A DNA stretch of 64,000 nucleotides. It comes from Arenicella chitinivorans. GTDB lineage: Bacteria > Pseudomonadota > Gammaproteobacteria > Arenicellales > Arenicellaceae. The position numbers and the translations under genes were made by a program. The stretch covers positions 1 to 64,000 of the forward strand of contig NZ_BMXA01000010.1 of the NCBI RefSeq assembly GCF_014651515.1. Reading direction: 5' to 3'. The notes under the pieces are model-generated. The model had not been told where the DNA came from. It searched no databases and saw only the letters and a list, made by a program, of their open reading frames with translations. Each line of letters begins with the position of its first letter. Positions within the stretch are counted from its first letter, which is position 1. Positions 44,872-54,672 of the stretch are shown here, piece after piece.

Positions 44872-47124
44872 TTGAAAAAGAAAAATAAAACCAAAAATAA
44901 ATCCACACGAAAACATAAACGCTTGAGCACCAGTATTGTGCTTAAGTACCTGTCTCAGCGACGCGAACCAGCCAACACCAAGGCCATCGCTGAGACCTTA
45001 GGACGAGTCGGCAAGGAAGGCCGACAAGAAACCTTTGAGATTCTCGAGCAACTCCGCGACGAAGGTAAAGTATCGCAACTTAGCAAACACCGCTGGGCGA
45101 TGAAACACGCGATCCAGGAACACCGCGGGCGTGTGGTCGGCCACGTTGATGGCCACGGCTACGTTTTGACTGATGAAACGCGCGAGAAAGTGTTCCTGCG
45201 CTCACACGAAATGCGTGAGGTGCTGCACAACGACATCGTCAACGTCCGTATCGTTGGGCGTGACCGCCGACATAAATTGTTTGGTCAGATTGTGGATGTC
45301 ATTGAGCGCGGTAACCTCGAAGTGGTTGGGCGCTACTACAATGAGAATAATCTACACTTTGTGGTACCAGACGATCAGCGTATCGGCCAGGACATTTTTG
45401 TGCTGCCAGAACATACGGCGGGCGCCGAAACCGGTCAAGTTGTGTCGGTTAAAATAACCAAACACCCAACCAAACATTTTCAACCGGTTGGGGAGATTGT
45501 CGACGTGTTGGGTGACTACTTGGCGCCGGGCATGGAGATCGAAATCGCGATCCGCAAGCACCAATTACCGTACGAGTGGCCGGAGGCGGTGGTGCGCCAG
45601 ATCGACGGCTTTTCTGAAACAGTGAGCGAAGCGGATAAACGAGGCCGAACCGATATTCGCGATCTGCCGCTCGTCACCATTGATGGCGAAGACGCGCGCG
45701 ATTTCGATGATGCGGTCTATTGTGAACCGTTGAATGACGGTAAACATCGGTTGGTCGTTGCGATTGCTGATGTGTCTTCCTACGTAAAAGAACACAGTCC
45801 CCTAGATCTGGAAGCTTGGCAACGAGGTACCTCGGTCTATTTTCCGAATAATGTGATCCCCATGTTGCCTGAGATTTTGTCGAATGGGCTGTGCTCTTTG
45901 AAGCCGGAAGTGGATCGCTTATGTTTTGTGTGCGACATGGTTGTTGACCGTGAGGGAGAAATCGAAAGCTATGATTTCTACCAGGCGGTAATGCATTCGC
46001 ATGCGCGCCTTACCTACACCCAGGTCGCAGCATTGGTTGCTGGCGATGCGACTGAATCAAGCATTGCACCAGCGTTGCATGCGCCGATTAAGGCCTTGTA
46101 CGCCTTGTCCAAGCGACTCGGTGCACGACGTCGCGCAATCGGCACGATCGAGTTCGAGATACCCGAACCAATTATCATTTTTGATGATGAACGCAAGATT
46201 GAGCGCGTTGAAGCAAGAGAGCGAAATGATGCTCATCGCTTGATCGAAGAGTGCATGCTAGCGGCAAATATCTGTGCTTCTTTAATGTTGAATGACTCCA
46301 ATGCGGCTGGTATTTATCGCGTCCATGATGCCCCAGATGAGGACAAAATTGCCGACGCCCGTACCTTTCTACGTCAATTCAAATTGTTACTGCCCGGTGG
46401 CGACACACCGGGGCCGCAAGATTTTTCCAAAGTGATGAAGGAAGTAGATGATCCGTTGACCGCCAAGATTGTGCAAACTGCCTTGTTGCGCAGTATGAAG
46501 CAGGCACGCTACGACGTTGAAAATAACGGACACTTCGCACTAAATTTCGATTCCTACACGCATTTCACGTCGCCGATTCGACGGTACCCGGATTTGCTTG
46601 TCCATCGGCAGATACGCCGTTTGCTGACCGACCCTGAGTTACAAGATTCGGACGAAAAGTTCATTGAGGTCGAGAAGACTGCCGAGCAGGCGTCATCCAC
46701 CGAGCGTCGTGCTGAAGCAGCCACGCGTGAGGCTGTGCAGTGGTTAAAATGTGAGTTTATGAGCCATAAAATTGGTGAAAAATTGCATGGTGTGGTGTCC
46801 AGTGTCACTGAGTTTGGTCTGTTCGTGGAACTCGAGGAGTTTTATGTTGATGGGCTGGTGCACATAACGTCACTGGGGCAGGATTATTATCGCTTTGATT
46901 CAGAAACCCGGCGCTTGATCGGCGAACACTCAGGCCGCGTCTACACCACGGGTGATCGCTTGGAGGTACAGGTAGCGCGGGTTGATATGGATCAAGGCAG
47001 GATTGACTTTGCGTTGACCGACATCAAGAACGAAAAGTTTCGTCGCGGTAAGCGATCGAAGAGTAATCAGCAAGTTAGTGGCCACGGCAAACATCACCAT
47101 AAAGGGAGTAAGCACCGACGATAA
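44872..47124 (+). CDS. rnr: Ribonuclease R
   Basis: The gene starts with TTG at 44872 after a weak TTAGGAA site, giving 750 residues with a very basic N-terminus (KKKNKTKNKSTRKHKR). The domains are a winged helix (about 18-75), cold-shock domains (about 85-235) and the RNB catalytic domain with DIRDLPLVTIDGEDARDFDD, whose Asp residues bind Mg. An S1 domain (about 635-720) and a Lys/His-rich tail follow. It is a 3'-5' exoribonuclease that degrades structured RNA and defective rRNA/tRNA. It is followed by rlmB as in E. coli. It is slightly shorter than the E. coli enzyme (813). Confidence 0.95.
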   Translation: MKKKNKTKNKSTRKHKRLSTSIVLKYLSQRREPANTKAIAETLGRVGKEGRQETFEILEQLRDEGKVSQLSKHRWAMKHAIQEHRGRVVGHVDGHGYVLTDETREKVFLRSHEMREVLHNDIVNVRIVGRDRRHKLFGQIVDVIERGNLEVVGRYYNENNLHFVVPDDQRIGQDIFVLPEHTAGAETGQVVSVKITKHPTKHFQPVGEIVDVLGDYLAPGMEIEIAIRKHQLPYEWPEAVVRQIDGFSETVSEADKRGRTDIRDLPLVTIDGEDARDFDDAVYCEPLNDGKHRLVVAIADVSSYVKEHSPLDLEAWQRGTSVYFPNNVIPMLPEILSNGLCSLKPEVDRLCFVCDMVVDREGEIESYDFYQAVMHSHARLTYTQVAALVAGDATESSIAPALHAPIKALYALSKRLGARRRAIGTIEFEIPEPIIIFDDERKIERVEARERNDAHRLIEECMLAANICASLMLNDSNAAGIYRVHDAPDEDKIADARTFLRQFKLLLPGGDTPGPQDFSKVMKEVDDPLTAKIVQTALLRSMKQARYDVENNGHFALNFDSYTHFTSPIRRYPDLLVHRQIRRLLTDPELQDSDEKFIEVEKTAEQASSTERRAEAATREAVQWLKCEFMSHKIGEKLHGVVSSVTEFGLFVELEEFYVDGLVHITSLGQDYYRFDSETRRLIGEHSGRVYTTGDRLEVQVARVDMDQGRIDFALTDIKNEKFRRGKRSKSNQQVSGHGKHHHKGSKHRR

Positions 47125-47137
47125 GTCGCGTTTTCAT

Positions 47138-47171
47138 CCGCGCTTGAGGTAAACTTGCCGCGGTTTTTTTT
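47138..47171 (+). terminator. Possible terminator between rnr and rlmB
   Basis: CCGCG at 47138-47142 can pair with CGCGG at 47159-47163, directly followed by eight T (47164-47171). The stem is only 5 bp with a 16-nt loop, so termination is probably partial, allowing some readthrough into rlmB. Confidence 0.45.
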
Positions 47172-47207
47172 GTAGACGCAGATACATAGCGAATTGGAGC
47201 GATCAAA

Positions 47208-47966
47208 ATGAGTCAACAACAATCCTGGGTGATTGGGCACCATGCTGTCAGTGCTGTGTTACGGGTGAATCCCGAGCGAGCGATTGAGCTCTGGGTGGTG
47301 ATTAATCCCTCGAATCAAGTCCAGGCGGATATTTTGACTCAAGCCAGTACCATCGGCTTGTCGATTCATCCGGTGGATCGTGCCACGCTGGATCGTCGTT
47401 GTGGCAGTCCGCAGCATCAGGGTGTGGCCCTGCTTGCAAGGCCACGTGCAGTTGGCGGTGACAAAGACTTGCGTCATTTTATCGAGCAACAGCCAGCCGC
47501 AAAACCAGCCTTGTTACTGATACTTGATCACGTTCAAGATCCGCATAATTTTGGTGCATGTTTGAGGACTGCCGATGCCGCTGGCGTGGATGCGGTGGTG
47601 GTGGCTAAGGATAACGCTAGCCCGATTACCTCCGTAGTTCAAAAGGTCGCGAGCGGCGCGGCGGAAACCATGCCGATTTTTCGCGTGCCGAACCTGGCCC
47701 GCAGTATGGATATGCTTAAGCGAGCAGGGCTCTGGATGATCGGTACTTCTGACAAAGCCGACCATGATCTATATCAACAAGATTTGACTGGGGCGATTGC
47801 GATCGTTATGGGGGCCGAAGGTAAAGGGTTGCGAAAACTCACGGCCGAGAAGTGTGACTGTCTGGTCAGTTTGCCGATGGCCGGTTCGGTGGTGTCCAGT
47901 CTCAATGTGTCTGTGGCTACCGGTGTTTGTCTGTACGAAGCGGTACGGCAACGCTGTCAGGTCTGA
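47208..47966 (+). CDS. rlmB: 23S rRNA (guanosine-2'-O)-methyltransferase
   Basis: The 252-residue TrmH-family enzyme has an N-terminal L30e-like substrate domain (WVIGHHAVSAVLRVNPERAI, about 6-75) and a SPOUT domain with LDHVQDPHNFGACLRTADAA (motif 1), MGAEGKGLRKL (motif 2) and SLPMAGSVVSSLNVSVA (motif 3). It methylates G2251 in the 23S rRNA P-loop region. The rnr-rlmB pair is conserved. The full N-terminal domain distinguishes it from the shorter cassette SpoU protein at 1765-2382. Confidence 0.94.
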   Translation: MSQQQSWVIGHHAVSAVLRVNPERAIELWVVINPSNQVQADILTQASTIGLSIHPVDRATLDRRCGSPQHQGVALLARPRAVGGDKDLRHFIEQQPAAKPALLLILDHVQDPHNFGACLRTADAAGVDAVVVAKDNASPITSVVQKVASGAAETMPIFRVPNLARSMDMLKRAGLWMIGTSDKADHDLYQQDLTGAIAIVMGAEGKGLRKLTAEKCDCLVSLPMAGSVVSSLNVSVATGVCLYEAVRQRCQV

Positions 47967-48070
47967 ACGGCTTGCTCGAGTTCGAACATTACCGTAACGT
48001 CACAAGTTGATATACGCTGCAAGCTAATCAGCCAAACTTGAGAACTGAAACAATTAATTGGAGTCTGTTT

Positions 48071-48541
48071 ATGAAACTTGTTCGACTAGGAGTACTTGTG
48101 GCATGTTTGCTGCCGTTATCGGCATGTGCAGCGAGTGATGAGAAGCCGAAACTGGACGTGGCGGCCACCAGTGCACCGATTCCGGCTGCGATCGAAGACG
48201 TATACGCAGAGATGGAGCGAATCGTGGGTTCCAGGGTTTGTGAAACAGACGCCGATTGCGCCACGATCCCGCTTGGGCAGCGCGCTTGCGGAGGCCCGAG
48301 TGGTTACATGGCATACTCAAAACTGATCGGCACCGACGCGATTGTCCAGCTGGAGGAGCTGGCCAAGCAATCCGCAGAACTAGCGCACCAGAATAATCTC
48401 AAAAATCAGATGATGTCGACTTGTGATGTCATGCCGCCAGCGGTTGCCGCTTGCGTGGAACAGCGATGCAAAATTACCACGGCTCGAGAGTTGATCCGTT
48501 CCGGTACACCGGTTAATAAAGATGATGGGTTAATTCAATAG
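48071..48541 (+). CDS. Cysteine-rich putative lipoprotein of unknown function
   Basis: The ATG at 48071 is chosen because GGAG lies at 48060-48063 and because the product then begins with a lipoprotein signal (MKLVRLGVLVACLLPLSACA, lipobox LSAC). The 156-residue protein has six further cysteines (CETDADC, RACGGP, TCDVMPP, AACVEQRC), probably paired as disulfides in the periplasm. The pattern DADC-(x)-PLG-(x)-CGGP-(x)-Y resembles a small family of uncharacterised lipoproteins in environmental proteobacteria. There is no operon partner on either side, and no function is proposed. Confidence 0.75.
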   Translation: MKLVRLGVLVACLLPLSACAASDEKPKLDVAATSAPIPAAIEDVYAEMERIVGSRVCETDADCATIPLGQRACGGPSGYMAYSKLIGTDAIVQLEELAKQSAELAHQNNLKNQMMSTCDVMPPAVAACVEQRCKITTARELIRSGTPVNKDDGLIQ

Positions 48542-48618
48542 TACAGGTGAACGTATACACCATGAAAGGAAGTCACATCGCTTAATAGCACGCCGAATAC
48601 GACCAATTCAGTATACCG

Positions 48619-49740
48619 ATGTCGCTGGCTCAAACCGTAATTCTCGTCATCGGCGGGCTACAGGGGCTGTTATTGTTCACGTTGCTCATCACGGACCGAC
48701 GAGTGAACAGTGCTGGTAAAATTCTCGCCGTGCAATGCTTGTTGATTGCCACGATATTCTTCCTGCCGATGATTGTATTTGCTGGCAACAGTGCTTTTTC
48801 TTGGCTTATTGGGGTTCTACTGTTTCTGCCCGCATGTTCGGGTGGACTTACCTATCTGTATTGTCGCACGGCACTCACCGATTCCGGATTAAGGCTAGGC
48901 GATGCCGTGCACTTGCTTCCCTTGCTCCTTTGCTGTCTACTGAACTACGACATTTTGCTCTCGTCCGAGCGTGCACTTGAATTCGTGCGCGTGCCACAAA
49001 CCACGTTACTCCGACACACGCTGACCCAAGTGGTTTTTTACGGCCAGATTGTAGTCTACATCGTATTGCTAGTGCGATTGGTCAGACGTTCACAAGGTCA
49101 AGCACGAAAGACCTTGTCGGCCTATAACCCAGATATTTTTAGTTGGTTGTGGACGCTGATCGGGTTCACCGTGTTGATCTGGGGTCTAAAAGTGCTGTTC
49201 TATTTCCTCATGCGCGAGTCGGTTGCTGTCACATATGCGCCGACGTTTAATATGTTGGCTGATTTTCTGTTGGTTGTGATGGTGTATTTTGTGGCCGTTA
49301 TGCAGTGGCGGAACCCGGCGCTTTTTCACATCACGCAGCTCGAATTACCGTCCGTCACCAGCCTCAGAGTTAAACCAGAGGCCGACGGCGTGCTGGATCG
49401 TGAGACTCGCGCTAAGGTCTTGAATCTGGTGAAGCAACAGGTCGAGACGCAATGCCTGTATCGAGACAGTCAGCTCACTCTGGCAGCGTTGGCGGAGCAG
49501 GTTGGTGTCAGTGTGCATCAGCTTTCCGAAACGCTGAATCAGCATGATGGCAAGAACTTTAATCAGTTCATCAATGAATACCGCGTAGCCGAAGTGTGTG
49601 AGCAACTTGGGCAGCCCGCTGACCGAAAGTTAATTGACCTGGCATTGGATGCCGGATTTTCCTCCAAGAGCAGTTTTAACGCGATCTTTAAAAAAGTAAC
49701 GGGTGTCACACCAACGCAATACCGCACACAACAAATTTAG
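48619..49740 (+). CDS. Membrane-bound AraC-family regulator (seven-span N-terminus)
   Basis: The 373-residue protein has about seven hydrophobic segments between residues 5 and 235, followed by a cytosolic linker and an AraC/XylS DNA-binding domain (about 268-373). The first helix-turn-helix is LTLAALAEQVGVSVHQLSET and the second is the DLALDAGFSSKSSFNAIFKK region, with the usual end VTGVTPTQYR. Such proteins sense a signal at or in the membrane and control adjacent genes. The amidohydrolase 92 bp downstream on the same strand is the likely target or partner. The inducer is unknown. Confidence 0.88.
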   Translation: MSLAQTVILVIGGLQGLLLFTLLITDRRVNSAGKILAVQCLLIATIFFLPMIVFAGNSAFSWLIGVLLFLPACSGGLTYLYCRTALTDSGLRLGDAVHLLPLLLCCLLNYDILLSSERALEFVRVPQTTLLRHTLTQVVFYGQIVVYIVLLVRLVRRSQGQARKTLSAYNPDIFSWLWTLIGFTVLIWGLKVLFYFLMRESVAVTYAPTFNMLADFLLVVMVYFVAVMQWRNPALFHITQLELPSVTSLRVKPEADGVLDRETRAKVLNLVKQQVETQCLYRDSQLTLAALAEQVGVSVHQLSETLNQHDGKNFNQFINEYRVAEVCEQLGQPADRKLIDLALDAGFSSKSSFNAIFKKVTGVTPTQYRTQQI

Positions 49741-49832
49741 GCCGCCGCCCGGCGTCCAATATTATAAACGTGGACGCGATTCGCAATCTGGAATGTTGTA
49801 CTTGCGCCATCAATAACTGATGGAACTTAATT

Positions 49833-51362
49833 ATGCTAAAAACACTCTCTAAATGGCTCTTGGGTCTGTTCGCGATACTGCTGGTACTGGTTTTATGTGT
49901 TTTGCTCTGGTTTACAAATGGTGTTGACGCAATCTACGGCGCGCACACGCAAGAGGTCGATTACACCGCCTTTGCATCGCGTAGTGAATTAGTCGCGATA
50001 AGTAATGTCAATGTGCTGTCTGAAGATGGGCAGTCTATGTTGGCGAATCGCACCGTGGTGGTGGATGGCGGTGAGATAATTTCAATCACGCAAGACGGCG
50101 TAGCCTCACACGATGCAAGACAGATCAACGGTGAAGGCAAGTATCTGATTCCTGGGTTGGTCGATTCACATATGCACTTATTAAAGAGTCCCAATGACCT
50201 GTTGTTGTATGTGGCCAATGGTGTCACGCATGTGCGTGATCTGGGTGGACCGACAGCGCGGTTGAGATGGCGTTCTGAAATCGAGCAGGGCGACCGAATT
50301 GGCCCCAAATTATTCGTGTCTTCACCACCGATCAACACGAAGGACCTGCTCGAGGGGGCATTCTTTGAGTTGATCACGTTCCATAAGACTACGCGTAGTG
50401 TCGAGCAGGCCGAGCGCTTAGTGAAAACCTATGCTGAGCAGGGCTATGATGCGATTAAAACCTACCACCTGGACATGCCGAGCTACCGAGCGGTGAATAA
50501 GCTGGCTTCCGAGTTAGGCGTGCCAACCACGGGTCATTTTCCGTTGATGATGGAATTAAATGAACTCACCGTGACGCAACAAAACGAAGTGGCGCATCTG
50601 GAAGAGATCGTGCGTGTACTGATTCGCGAGTTCGGTTCCATTCATGAGCAAGGTAGTGAAGCCTTTTTCGCTCACGTCGAAGCGCGCAGTGACGCTATTA
50701 TTGATGACCTATTGGCGAACGACATCACAGTGAATTCGGTATTGTGGTTCATGGAAAACATTCATGATCAGTTTAGTGACCTTGAGGCCGCGTTGAAGGA
50801 TGTGGCGATCGAGTATGCGAACCCGGGCCTGGTGGAAGGCACGCAAGATTCTGATCAATACAAAGTTGGTTGGTTGCCGGGCTACAACCAGTTCGAGGCG
50901 GAGGCGGAACCGAATTCAGATGCTTTCCATAAAAATGATGCATTCTGGCGAGCCAGAGAAACCGCGCACCACATTTTGTTACGTGCGATGGTGCGTCGAG
51001 GTGTCAACATTGTCGCTGGCACCGATTCCGGCGGTAACTTGGTGGTGCCTGGGTTCTCTCTGCATGATGAGTTAGTGTCTTTGCAACGAGGTGGCATGAG
51101 TCCCGCACAGGCGCTGGCATCGGCGACACGCGCTCCGGCAGAACTGATGCACAGTGACGCAGGCTGGATCGCACCAGGTCGCCGTGCAGACCTCGTTTTG
51201 CTTGAGCAAAATCCGCTAGATGCGATCGAAAATACCAAGACAATTAATACAGTCATCCTCAACGGGCGCGTATTTGAGCGTGAACAGTTGGACGCGATGT
51301 TAGCCGCAGTCGTCAAGGCCAACGATAACAGTCGAAAAATTAATATCGATCAATACCGATAG
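49833..51362 (+). CDS. Amidohydrolase-superfamily protein (imidazolonepropionase-like), membrane-anchored
   Basis: The 509-residue protein has an N-terminal signal anchor (LLGLFAILLVLVLCVLLWF, about 9-28), so the enzyme domain is probably periplasmic. Metal-site features are GLVDSHMHLLKSPNDLLLY (HxH), the Lys in YDAIKTYH, the His in TTGHFPL and the Asp in VAGTDSGGN. The C-terminal part (MSPAQALASATRAPAELM, GRRADLVLLEQNPL) completes the fold. Imidazolonepropionase-like amidohydrolases often act as dipeptidases or on N-acylated amines, and the substrate here cannot be named. It follows the AraC-type membrane regulator. A long hairpin lies just after the stop. Confidence 0.88.
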   Translation: MLKTLSKWLLGLFAILLVLVLCVLLWFTNGVDAIYGAHTQEVDYTAFASRSELVAISNVNVLSEDGQSMLANRTVVVDGGEIISITQDGVASHDARQINGEGKYLIPGLVDSHMHLLKSPNDLLLYVANGVTHVRDLGGPTARLRWRSEIEQGDRIGPKLFVSSPPINTKDLLEGAFFELITFHKTTRSVEQAERLVKTYAEQGYDAIKTYHLDMPSYRAVNKLASELGVPTTGHFPLMMELNELTVTQQNEVAHLEEIVRVLIREFGSIHEQGSEAFFAHVEARSDAIIDDLLANDITVNSVLWFMENIHDQFSDLEAALKDVAIEYANPGLVEGTQDSDQYKVGWLPGYNQFEAEAEPNSDAFHKNDAFWRARETAHHILLRAMVRRGVNIVAGTDSGGNLVVPGFSLHDELVSLQRGGMSPAQALASATRAPAELMHSDAGWIAPGRRADLVLLEQNPLDAIENTKTINTVILNGRVFEREQLDAMLAAVVKANDNSRKINIDQYR

Positions 51363-51369
51363 CTGAAAG

Positions 51370-51434
51370 TCGGGCGGAAATAGGTTGCTACCTTCGGACA
51401 ATCCTTGGAGCAGGGGTAGCAACCTAAAACCCGA
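51370..51434. terminator. Long hairpin after the amidohydrolase gene
   Basis: TAGGTTGCTACC (51381-51392) pairs perfectly with GGTAGCAACCTA (51415-51426), and TCGGG/CCCGA (51370-51374, 51430-51434) extend the stem outward. The loop is 22 nt and no T-run follows on either strand. The remainder to folE (51435-51602) contains no gene I can support. Confidence 0.5.
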
Positions 51435-51602
51435 ATGCGGTCTCTTATGGTGGGGCCACACTCAATGACAGAGTTGTTCTCCTTGAACCGTTAGCAATAA
51501 CTTACTGACGACACTTCCAGGTGTCCCTGTCGACAACAATAGTATCGACGGTGTCACCCGAGCGCCTCACCCGAGCAGGTGATTTTTCGGTATTTAAAGA
51601 GA

Positions 51603-52145
51603 TCAATTATTGATGAGTGATAAAAACTCAGAGCGCGTCGACTGGTTGTCTCGAAAGATTCCCAACATTGACGATGTTTTCATCGATGAGTTTTGTTTCT
51701 CGACGCCTCGCATCATCATACACATATGCTTGGCTTCAATCACCACGGCTACGCCTTCGGCTTCGGTTACTTGTTGGATGGTCTCGGCGATTTCGGTGGT
51801 CAACTGTTCCTGGATTTGCATCCGGCGAGCGTACATGTCGACGATTCGGGCAATTTTAGACAAACCGAGTACTTTGCCATTGGGAATGTAGGCCACGTGC
51901 GCGCGACCGATGAACGGCAGCAAATGGTGCTCACACATAGAATAGAGTTCAATGTCTTTGACGATCACCATTTCACGAGAGTCGGAAGGGAATAAGGCAT
52001 TGTTAATAACCTCATCCAGCTTTTGCTCGTAGCCACGGGTCAAAAACTGCATGGCTTTGGCAGCACGTTTTGGCGTGTCTACCAGTCCAGGCCGCGTAAG
52101 GTCTTCGCCGCAGGCTTCGATTATCTTTTTGTACGCTTCTTCCAT
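51603..52145 (-). CDS. folE: GTP cyclohydrolase I
   Basis: The 180-residue enzyme has [20 protein letters not shown] (zinc Cys and active-site His), [20 protein letters not shown] and the second zinc Cys in [10 protein letters not shown], followed by [12 protein letters not shown]. It converts GTP to 7,8-dihydroneopterin triphosphate, the entry to tetrahydrofolate. This is the zinc-dependent type I enzyme, not the zinc-sparing FolE2. I see no Zur box in its upstream region. It is monocistronic and divergent from the RND exporter gene. Confidence 0.96.
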   Translation of the reverse strand: MEEAYKKIIEACGEDLTRPGLVDTPKRAAKAMQFLTRGYEQKLDEVINNALFPSDSREMVIVKDIELYSMCEHHLLPFIGRAHVAYIPNGKVLGLSKIARIVDMYARRMQIQEQLTTEIAETIQQVTEAEGVAVVIEAKHMCMMMRGVEKQNSSMKTSSMLGIFRDNQSTRSEFLSLINN

Positions 52146-52289
52146 TTTATTTCTCGATGGTTAATTGGGTGTTTCCGCTGGGTCGGATTATGCCGCAATC
52201 AGAGTGTGGATAAAGTTAAAATATTTGATCCGATTAGTTTTGTCGACATGACTTTATGATATCTTGCGGAGTTCACGGAGAATACTGCC

Positions 52290-54641
52290 TTGCCCAAAAA
52301 CACAATGGAACAAAAATTTACTGAGTTTTTGCTGCGTTGGCGACACTGGCTCGCCATTTTAAGCGTGCTGCTGACCGCTATACTCGGCTTCGGTATCCGG
52401 GATTTATACCTCGAGTCTGACTATAAGATATATTTTGAGGAAGACGAACCCCAATTGGTGGCGCATGAGGCAATCCAAGACACATACACGAGTACCGATA
52501 ACTTAGCCATCTTACTGCGCCCTAAAGAAGGTGATTTGTTTAACTCGCGAGTCCTGACGGCGATCTATGAACTCACCGAACACGCATGGCAGACGCCGTT
52601 CGTGATGCGAGTTGATTCGATTACCAATTTTCAGCACACCGAGGCAAATGGAGACGATCTTTTGGTGGAAGACCTTGTGCTGGCCCCGGCTGACTTGAGC
52701 GCGGACAAAATAGCCAAGGTGAAACGCATTGCGTTAACTGAAAAGCAATTGGTTAATCGCATGGTGTCGGCGGATGGCAAAACCGCACTGGTTAATGTTA
52801 ATTTGGAACTACCGCCAGAGGTGGACAAGACTGCGGATCTGGAAACGCAAAAGGCACAACGGGCTAAACGTGATGCCTCGCATCCGGAGGTAGTGGCGTT
52901 TGGGCGCGCCGCGGTGCGGGAATTTCAAGCGCGGTATCCAGAGTTGGAAATGCATATTGCGGGTGTATCGAAGATCACCAACTCATTTAATGAATCTGCC
53001 CAGCGCGATGCATCATCACTGATCCCGCTCATGTACCTGGTCATCTTGCTGTTGTTGATCTTCTTTTTTCGCTCCATTGGCACAGTGGTGGCTACTTTGT
53101 TAGTGATTGCCTGTGCCAGTATTGCGGCGGTGGGTAGCGCGGGCTGGATCGGGTACCCGATCAACACCGTGAATGTTATGACCCCCACCATAGTACTGAC
53201 CATCGCAGTATGTGATGCGGTACATTTGCTGTCGGTCTATTTGCGTGGTCTAGGTGAGGAGCTGTCGCCGTTGGAGGCCATGGCTGAAAGCTTACGACTC
53301 AACCTACAACCGATTATTCTGACCAGTATCACCACGGCGGTGGGCTTTCTTACGCTGAACTTCTCGATTTCGCCACCGTTTGTGGAATTGGGGAATATGA
53401 CAGCGATCGGCGTGATGTGGGCCATGGTGCTCACTTTTACTCTATTGCCGTCGGTCGTTATGTTACTCACGCGCAAAGGAAACATGGTGGCTGACAAGCA
53501 GCGCTGGATGAGTCGCTATGCGCACTGGGTGGTGGCGAATCGACACAAAGCACTGGTCGTGAGCATACTGAGTGCCGTTTTACTGATCTCTTTTTTACCG
53601 CGCAACCAGTTGGACGACGACCCCATTGCCTACTTTCAACGTGGTGTGCCGTTTCGTGAGTCAATCGAATTCTCAATTAAGTATCTTCCTGGGGTGAAAG
53701 ACATCAATTTTACGCTGAACTGCGGTACGTCCTCGTGTGTCAGTGATCCGGATTTTCTTACAACACTCGACCAGTTTAGTCGGTTTCTGGAAGCCCAGCC
53801 CTATGTGGTGCATGTGGGTTCCTATGTTGATGTGATTAAGCGGCTTAACCGCAGCATGAATGGAGATGATCCGGCGTATTATGCGATTCCAGAGCGAGCT
53901 GATCTGGCGGCGCAATACAATCTCATGTACGAGATGTCGCTGCCGTATGGCTTAGACTTAAATAATCAGCTCAATCTGGATAAGTCCGCTACGAAGATCA
54001 GTGTGATTACGCAAAAGATGACCAATCTTGAGTTGATCGATCTGGCTGAACGTTCGCATCAATGGCTGAAAACAAATTATCAAGCGTCGGTAGAACCCGG
54101 TTCCAGTGTGAGTTTAATGTTTGCACATATTGGTGCCAACAATATTCGCTCTATGTTGTGGGGCGGTCTGTTCGCAATTATTGGTGTTACCATCACCATT
54201 CTGATTGCGTTGCGCTCATTTCGTTATGCTCTGATTAGTATGATTCCGAATGCAATACCCGCTTTCATGGCGTTTGGTTTGTGGGGCCTGTTGGTCGGGC
54301 AGGTGAACATGGCGGTGGCTGCGGTATTCAGTATTTCGTTGGGTATATTGGTCGACGACACAGTGCATTTTATTTCAAAGTACCGCCGTGCTCGCCAGAT
54401 CAAGGGGCTGAGTCCGGAATCGGCTATTCATTACGCGTTTGAAAATGTGGGCTCAGCATTGATTGTGACCACAGTGGTGCTGGCCTGTGGGTTTGGCGTG
54501 CTGACCACCTCGGACTTCAATCTGAATGCGATGTCAGGGGCGCTGACTGCGATCACCATTTTAATTGCACTGATATTTGATTTTTTAATTTTACCGCCGA
54601 TCTTGATGTTGTTCGACCGTGAAGCAACCACACTGAGCTGA
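52290..54641 (+). CDS. RND/MMPL-family exporter (COG1033 type)
   Basis: The 783-residue protein has two homologous halves, each with one N-terminal span, a large periplasmic loop (about 40-235 and 425-610) and five further spans (LIPLMYLVILLLLIFFF, TPTIVLTIAVCDAVHLL in the first half; FAIIGVTITILIAL and VFSISLGILVDDTVHFISKY in the second). The charged residues inside the membrane segments (ILVDDTVH) fit proton-coupled RND transport. Such single-polypeptide exporters are thought to move lipids or hydrophobic compounds without a fusion protein. The start is TTG 52290 after ACGGAG, with an ATG at 52305 as alternative. Its neighbour is an acyl-CoA cluster, compatible with lipid handling. Confidence 0.88.
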   Translation: MPKNTMEQKFTEFLLRWRHWLAILSVLLTAILGFGIRDLYLESDYKIYFEEDEPQLVAHEAIQDTYTSTDNLAILLRPKEGDLFNSRVLTAIYELTEHAWQTPFVMRVDSITNFQHTEANGDDLLVEDLVLAPADLSADKIAKVKRIALTEKQLVNRMVSADGKTALVNVNLELPPEVDKTADLETQKAQRAKRDASHPEVVAFGRAAVREFQARYPELEMHIAGVSKITNSFNESAQRDASSLIPLMYLVILLLLIFFFRSIGTVVATLLVIACASIAAVGSAGWIGYPINTVNVMTPTIVLTIAVCDAVHLLSVYLRGLGEELSPLEAMAESLRLNLQPIILTSITTAVGFLTLNFSISPPFVELGNMTAIGVMWAMVLTFTLLPSVVMLLTRKGNMVADKQRWMSRYAHWVVANRHKALVVSILSAVLLISFLPRNQLDDDPIAYFQRGVPFRESIEFSIKYLPGVKDINFTLNCGTSSCVSDPDFLTTLDQFSRFLEAQPYVVHVGSYVDVIKRLNRSMNGDDPAYYAIPERADLAAQYNLMYEMSLPYGLDLNNQLNLDKSATKISVITQKMTNLELIDLAERSHQWLKTNYQASVEPGSSVSLMFAHIGANNIRSMLWGGLFAIIGVTITILIALRSFRYALISMIPNAIPAFMAFGLWGLLVGQVNMAVAAVFSISLGILVDDTVHFISKYRRARQIKGLSPESAIHYAFENVGSALIVTTVVLACGFGVLTTSDFNLNAMSGALTAITILIALIFDFLILPPILMLFDREATTLS

Positions 54642-54672
54642 TGGCACACTCCATTCCACGAGAAGTTTGATT

